This document shows, one piece after another, positions 53,183-56,994 of a DNA stretch of 56,994 nucleotides. The notes under the pieces were generated by a model that searched no databases, was not told where the DNA came from, and saw only the letters and a list, made by a program, of their open reading frames with translations. The DNA comes from Fidelibacterota bacterium (GTDB taxonomy: Bacteria > Fidelibacterota > Marinisomatia > SCGC-AAA003-L08 > D37C17): NCBI GenBank assembly GCA_002707645.1, contig PANN01000014.1, positions 6,120 through 63,113 of the forward strand. The letters are read 5' to 3'. Numbering within the stretch: the first letter of the stretch is position 1; every line of letters starts with the position of its first letter. The translations under genes were made by a program, and so were the position numbers.

Positions 53183-53522
53183 TATAAAGAGTTGATATAT
53201 ATTCTACCTCATCATTTAAAGTAGGATTAATCTTTTTTATTTCAATTGATAAATTAATTACTGGAAACCTAGATGTTAAATAATCATAAATATCTTTACA
53301 TAAATTCTCCATTAAAACATATCTTTTAGATTTAAATATAAATTTTGTATGCTTTATAATCATTGAATAATCTATAACATCATGAATTTCATCTTTAATA
53401 TCATTACTATTTTTGACTTCGTATGATATAGTTATAAAAAAATTTTGACCATTTTCTTTTTCTTCTTCATATAAACCATGATAACCGTGAAATTTTAAAT
53501 CTTTTATTTTGTATTTATGCAT
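53175..53522 (-). CDS. folB: Dihydroneopterin aldolase
   Basis: FolB cleaves dihydroneopterin to the hydroxymethyl pterin used by FolK. The 115-residue T-fold protein shows KDLKFHGYHGLYEEEKENGQNFF (catalytic Tyr/Glu region), DVIDYSMIIKHTKFI, LMENLCKDIYDYL and SIEIKKINPTL, where the late Lys is catalytic. It overlaps genes on both sides by 8 bases. Confidence 0.93.
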   Translation of the reverse strand: MHKYKIKDLKFHGYHGLYEEEKENGQNFFITISYEVKNSNDIKDEIHDVIDYSMIIKHTKFIFKSKRYVLMENLCKDIYDYLTSRFPVINLSIEIKKINPTLNDEVEYISTLYNG

Positions 53523-54150
53523 TATGATTTATTTTTTTATATTCAGCAATATACTCAATCCCTTTTCTTTTTTGTATACTCAAATTATTAGGATAAAGTT
53601 TCTCTAATTCAAAAAAAGAACAAAAATTATCTTCAAGCTCATTTAAAGTCACTTCAAATGGAGGATTTGAAGCAACTGTATTATCTCCTATTGGAAGCAT
53701 AATACCAATAACCATTCCACTATCTTTTAGCAATTTATTGCAATTCTTGACGTATAATAACCTTTTTGATGGATTGATAGCACAATAAAAAGTGTATTCT
53801 AATATATAATCAAAAAAACTATTATATTGATTATTTAAATTAAAGAAATCCTGATGGATTAACTTTATATCTGTATTATTTTGCTTATTACAAAAATATA
53901 AAGTTTTTATTGCAGTATCAGAAAAATCACATGCAAATACATTAAAACCGCTTTTAGCTAAGAAAATAACATCACTACTAATACCACAGCCAGGAATTAA
54001 TATATTTTTTGAATTTTTATTTTTAATTGATTTAGACCAATTTACAAAAAAGGGAGTTGGCTTACCTATATCCCAAGAAAATTCATTTTTTTTGTACTTA
54101 TTGTCCCAGAATAATGAATTATCAACTTCTAAAGATTTATCTGTCATCAA
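53515..54150 (-). CDS. TPMT-like SAM-dependent methyltransferase
   Basis: The 211-residue protein has the thiopurine S-methyltransferase-type opening FWDNKYKKNEFSWDIGKPTPFF. Motif I is ILIPGCGISSDVIFLAKSGFNVFACDFSDTAI (about 50-80). FDYILEYTFYCAINPSKR and IMLPIGDNTVASNPPFEVT are later blocks of this group. Such enzymes methylate thiols, selenium or small acids; the substrate is unknown. It is cotranslated with the cold-shock-like gene (4-base overlap) and folB. Confidence 0.85.
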   Translation of the reverse strand: MMTDKSLEVDNSLFWDNKYKKNEFSWDIGKPTPFFVNWSKSIKNKNSKNILIPGCGISSDVIFLAKSGFNVFACDFSDTAIKTLYFCNKQNNTDIKLIHQDFFNLNNQYNSFFDYILEYTFYCAINPSKRLLYVKNCNKLLKDSGMVIGIMLPIGDNTVASNPPFEVTLNELEDNFCSFFELEKLYPNNLSIQKRKGIEYIAEYKKINHNA

Positions 54151-54344
54151 ATATGTGAAACATTTTCAGCTTCATCACCTCGCTGAGTAATTGTAGAATC
54201 AAACTTAACTTCCATACCTTCTCTTATTTTTAAACCTGGTCTAACTTTAGATATATGAAAAAAATAATCTTGATCATCTTCGTCACACTCAATAAAGCCC
54301 CAACCTTTTAATTTATCCCATTCTTTAATATATCCAACTTTCAT
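54147..54344 (-). CDS. Cold-shock-domain-like protein
   Basis: The 65-residue OB-fold protein begins KVGYIKEWDKLKGWGFIEC, with an RNP1-like KGWGFI. DYFFHISKV is the RNP2-like element, and GMEVKFDSTITQRGDEAENV completes it. It differs from classical CspA (no KGFGFI) and is more like the short CSD proteins with a GWGFI motif. It probably binds single-stranded RNA or DNA. Confidence 0.85.
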   Translation of the reverse strand: MKVGYIKEWDKLKGWGFIECDEDDQDYFFHISKVRPGLKIREGMEVKFDSTITQRGDEAENVSHI

Positions 54345-54652
54345 TTTGTATCCTTATTAGTTTTAAATCCTATATCTTTATCAAATTCAGATGGAAAATC
54401 ATAACCTTCTCTATCAGGATAATGCATAATATTTTTGACATTATTCCAACTCACTAAAAAATTTGCATCTATAGTTTTTTTTTTATTTTTTTTTGTTAAT
54501 AAATTAGGGTGAGCCAACCATATTCCTATATGATCATATCCCTTGACAAGGAAATGTTTTATATTACTGTTTATGCCAATTTCGTTATAAACTGAAATAT
54601 CTAAAAAATCTATATAAACAACATCACCAATTATATCCTCAATATTAAACAT
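54341..54652 (-). CDS. Hypothetical protein, 103 residues
   Basis: Not recognised. The first part is a beta-rich stretch (IIGDVVYIDFLDISVYNEIG, HFLVKGYDHIGIWLAHPNLL) that could be an Sm-like or SH3-like fold. The tail is charged (YPDREGYDFPSEFDKDIGF). No signal or membrane segment is present. It is coupled by a 4-base overlap to the cold-shock-like gene, which suggests a cytoplasmic RNA-related role; that is inference. Confidence 0.6.
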   Translation of the reverse strand: MFNIEDIIGDVVYIDFLDISVYNEIGINSNIKHFLVKGYDHIGIWLAHPNLLTKKNKKKTIDANFLVSWNNVKNIMHYPDREGYDFPSEFDKDIGFKTNKDTK

Positions 54653-54666
54653 ATTGAATATAATTA

Positions 54667-55152
54667 TTAGTCATCTAGTTCTTTTTTAATTGTATCTATA
54701 TCTTCTTTTAAAGATTCTAAAGATTTGTTTATCTTTCTTACATCTCTTTGAGTAGTTCTCTTGTAGCTAGAAAACTCTTCAGATAATGACTCCAAAGATT
54801 CATTTAAATCTTCTAGTCTATCTGAAAGTGTTTCATTAATTTGATCTAATTTAAATTCTAATCTTTCAAAAGTATTATTAACTGAGTCAACTTTAGCATT
54901 GTATGCTCTGTAGTGAATATTTGTTTCTTCTTGAAGGGTTTTTACATGCTTTGAAATTCCAATATACTTTAATTCTAATCTATTATACACCTCACTCCAC
55001 TCATTTACATCGCCACTTAAAGTAAAGTCACTTTCTTGTAAATCACCCATCTTCTCAACTCTATCATAATCTACAACAGTCCAGTAATAAAGTCCTGTCA
55101 AAGTCAAAACTGTTAAAAAAATCCATACTCCTCTATCTTTTATAATATCCAT
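54667..55152 (-). CDS. Membrane-anchored coiled-coil protein
   Basis: Not recognised by family. An N-terminal membrane helix (about 10-27, VWIFLTVLTLTGLYYWTV) is followed by a long coiled coil. The heptad-like LEFKLDQINETLSDRLEDLNESLESLSEEFSSY and SLESLKEDIDTIKKELDD carry leucines at regular spacing and strong acidic charge. It would form a rod projecting from the inner membrane. It is 18 bases from the next coiled-coil gene and may act with it. Confidence 0.65.
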   Translation of the reverse strand: MDIIKDRGVWIFLTVLTLTGLYYWTVVDYDRVEKMGDLQESDFTLSGDVNEWSEVYNRLELKYIGISKHVKTLQEETNIHYRAYNAKVDSVNNTFERLEFKLDQINETLSDRLEDLNESLESLSEEFSSYKRTTQRDVRKINKSLESLKEDIDTIKKELDD

Positions 55153-55170
55153 TTATTTTCCTTAGATTTA

Positions 55171-55458
55171 TTATTTTTCAACTTCTTCTAATTTTTTTTC
55201 CCAATCTGTTTTGGAATTTTTATTTTCATTAGAGTTTAAAGATGCATAAAAAGCTTCTTTGTCTTCTGTCTTTTTCTTTAATAATGAGAAAGCTTCTTCC
55301 ATTTCATTGTTAAATTCAGTAATAGTTTTTTCAAGACGAGTTTCTAATTCTTTCAATAGTGTTGGACCATAACTATCATTAATTCCAACTAACAAATCAT
55401 CAAGATAATCTCTTAAAAAATTACTCCTACCCTCTTTAGTATTTAAATCTTTAGCCAT
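55171..55458 (-). CDS. Hypothetical charged helical protein
   Basis: Not recognised. The 95 residues are soluble and almost all helical (KEGRSNFLRDYLDDLLVGIN, TLLKELETRLEKTITEFNNEMEEAFSLLKKK). An acidic/basic mix without cysteines suggests a coiled-coil adaptor. The start follows an 83-base gap, so it may head the transcript with the membrane-anchored coiled-coil gene 18 bases downstream. Confidence 0.6.
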   Translation of the reverse strand: MAKDLNTKEGRSNFLRDYLDDLLVGINDSYGPTLLKELETRLEKTITEFNNEMEEAFSLLKKKTEDKEAFYASLNSNENKNSKTDWEKKLEEVEK

Positions 55459-55541
55459 TATTTATTAAATATTAGTTTAAACATAGTATAAATTTTTAAA
55501 TTTTTTTTCTATAAAACAATAATTATTATTTTCACTAATTA

Positions 55542-55964
55542 TTATACCACATCGTCATTATCTAATTTATCTTCATTAACAAAAAATTCATTAAACTGCT
55601 CAAAATACATACTATTGACATAATAAATAAGGTTCAATAGTAATACGATAAAGAAATAATTCAATGAGATTAAAATTATATTTGAGAATAATATTAAATA
55701 TAATTCTTTATTTTTATCATCTGAAAATATATGCAATAAAAAGACAAGTGAAACTGGTACTAATCCTACCAAATATACTACGAACGAAGCATCATATGAG
55801 AAATTATATAAACAAGAAAGAATACTTACGCTAGACAATGTAAGTATTGAAAGATTATTATTTTTTATCAGATTTATTTTTTCTTTTGATATATAATTAA
55901 CAGCAAATAGAAGTAATAAAACTGATATAAAACACTTAAGAATAAATGAAAATATTAAAATCAT
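55542..55964 (-). CDS. Small polytopic membrane protein
   Basis: Not recognised. The 140 residues contain about four hydrophobic helices (FSFILKCFISVLLLLFAVNY, ILTLSSVSILSCLY, FVVYLVGLVPVSLVFLLHIF, YLILFSNIILISLNYFFIVL). An acidic tail (NEDKLDNDDVV) ends it. It begins 13 bases after the signal peptidase stop and is probably in its operon; a function cannot be named. Confidence 0.6.
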   Translation of the reverse strand: MILIFSFILKCFISVLLLLFAVNYISKEKINLIKNNNLSILTLSSVSILSCLYNFSYDASFVVYLVGLVPVSLVFLLHIFSDDKNKELYLILFSNIILISLNYFFIVLLLNLIYYVNSMYFEQFNEFFVNEDKLDNDDVV

Positions 55965-55977
55965 TGTTATAATTTAC

Positions 55978-56994
55978 TTAATTAATTACTTTCATTCTAA
56001 AATTAAAATTTGCCATATTAATTATTGAATATACAGGAACACCTAGGATATTATAATCAGGCACAAAGCCCCAAAATCTTGAATCATAACTATTGTCACG
56101 ATTATCTCCCATTAAAAAATAGTAATTATGTTTAACTACATATTTATCGATACTACTAATATATTTACCATTAATTTTCAGATTTTCTAAAATATATTTT
56201 TTATCTTTTACCTTATTTGCAATCCTAGGATCCCAAGGAGTTATGATTTTATTATCATTATTTTTCATTACTAATTGTTCTGCATGTTTAATTTGTTCAT
56301 TATTTTGTTTCGTCTGAAGTTTTCTCCTAGCATCAACACTACTGCCTGAAAAAATACCAAGTATTTTGTATTTAATTAGTCCACGCAATCTGCTTATGTG
56401 TTCAGGATCGATAAGAGTAAATTGCCAACCATCAAGCTCAAGATTATTCCCATCAAGCAATAGTAGATTTACTAACGATTCCCAATCATTAACTTCTTTA
56501 ATATTGTAAGAAAAACCTTCGTCCCATAATCCATTAGAATTAATGTCTTCAAATACTTCTCCAATATCGTAATTATTATTATTATTATTATCAATAAATG
56601 ATTCAGACTTATATGGGACTGTAAATTTACTTATATTATCAATATTACCGTAATCCCATTTATTGTTATTATTTCTATCATTATATTCTTCAGAATCTTT
56701 ATCATAGAAGTAATTATTATTTAAATCATCAAAGCTTTCACATTTAAATTGAGAATATAAATAGTCTGAATTCCAGGTCATATTTTTAGTAAGTACATTA
56801 CTTTTATCAGGAAGACGTTTTAAATATTGCCCTTCGGAAGGGAATTCTAATAGTTCATCATTTACATAAATTTTTCCTTCATGCATGCTGATTCTATCTC
56901 CAGATAAACCTATACATCTTTTAACATATTTTTGAAAAGGATCTCTTGGAAATTCGAAAATAGTAACATCACCATTTTTAATTTCTCTAAATTC
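55978..56994 (-). CDS. lepB: Signal peptidase I with Asp/Asn-rich insertion (5' end cut by window edge)
   Basis: SPase I removes signal peptides from exported proteins. The visible 339 codons start inside box C. The catalytic Lys (residue 25 of the fragment) lies in KYVKRCIGLSGDRIS, and box E is MGDNRDNSYDSRFWGFV near 307-323. Between them the usual short beta region is enlarged to about 280 residues. It contains DLNNNYFYDKDSEEYNDRNN and FIDNNNNNNYDIGEVFEDIN followed by SNGLWDEG, which look like tandem EF-hand-type calcium loops. The N run is encoded by a perfect ATT/AAT trinucleotide repeat (56572-56591). The frame is open to the window edge; the membrane anchor and the Ser box lie outside. 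Confidence 0.9.
   Translation of the reverse strand, partial: EFREIKNGDVTIFEFPRDPFQKYVKRCIGLSGDRISMHEGKIYVNDELLEFPSEGQYLKRLPDKSNVLTKNMTWNSDYLYSQFKCESFDDLNNNYFYDKDSEEYNDRNNNNKWDYGNIDNISKFTVPYKSESFIDNNNNNNYDIGEVFEDINSNGLWDEGFSYNIKEVNDWESLVNLLLLDGNNLELDGWQFTLIDPEHISRLRGLIKYKILGIFSGSSVDARRKLQTKQNNEQIKHAEQLVMKNNDNKIITPWDPRIANKVKDKKYILENLKINGKYISSIDKYVVKHNYYFLMGDNRDNSYDSRFWGFVPDYNILGVPVYSIINMANFNFRMKVIN

Noticed and set aside
56567-56591. ATT/AAT repeat as a CRISPR or regulatory repeat
   Set aside because: It is a simple trinucleotide run coding for Asn inside the signal peptidase reading frame, with no spacers.

Overview
The window is a gene-dense, strongly AT-rich stretch (well under one third G+C by eye) of a bacterial chromosome. 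It most resembles Candidatus Marinimicrobia / Neomarinimicrobiota (SAR406). The pointers are a cohesin-like protein with a type IX secretion C-terminal sorting domain (NYPNPFNP motif), dockerin-like repeats on a secreted protease, a DUF4837-type lipoprotein, DxNxNGxxDxGE repeats, and very tight gene packing. No insertion sequence, prophage, CRISPR array or integrase-linked island is visible. The assignment is an inference from gene content; no 16S gene is present.

Nearly everything is on the minus strand, so operons read from high to low coordinate. From the right end: a signal peptidase I with an unusual Asp/Asn-rich calcium-binding-like insertion (55978-56994, start beyond the edge); small coiled-coil and membrane proteins of unknown role; a cold-shock-like protein, methyltransferase, folB, folK and a deoxynucleoside kinase; then pgk-tpiA-secG, a tRNA-Leu(GAG), a TPR protein, a HAD phosphatase, acpS, nnr, a VanZ-like gene and murA. 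A highly expressed-looking cohesin/T9SS protein (43197-43949) with its own terminator precedes trkA-trkH, lepA, a CPBP protease, lgt, a methyltransferase, a lipoprotein, purE, rfbD and two glycosyltransferases. Next come accA, a biotin-dependent carboxylase beta subunit, an AtuA-like gene broken by a one-base homopolymer frameshift, and an enoyl-CoA hydratase.

The middle (about 25600-26600) carries the only three plus-strand protein features: a minimal Smr gene starting 3 nt after tRNA-Leu(CAA), and a small membrane ORF. Leftwards follow an acyl-CoA synthetase, purM, gpsA, tRNA-Arg(CCU), a membrane-anchored protein, and the classical nusA-infB-rbfA-truB-ribF-rpsO-pnp operon followed by ald. 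The merR/tRNA-Pro(GGG) region has a perfect dyad operator candidate and, at about 11176-11395, a gene-free stretch with several stable hairpins that may be an unrecognised structured RNA. The left end holds a dockerin-bearing C10 protease, an export-family membrane protein, lipoprotein MsrB, HIT, gpmA, a thioredoxin-fold lipoprotein, xerD, an M50 protease, ftcD, a frameshifted mutL and a partial DUF502 gene.

The main oddities are two genes (mutL, atuA) each broken by one extra A in a poly-A tract; rbfA with no canonical start codon; tRNAs packed directly against coding genes; the signal peptidase insertion; the candidate RNA; and a cohesin/dockerin pair of secreted proteins.
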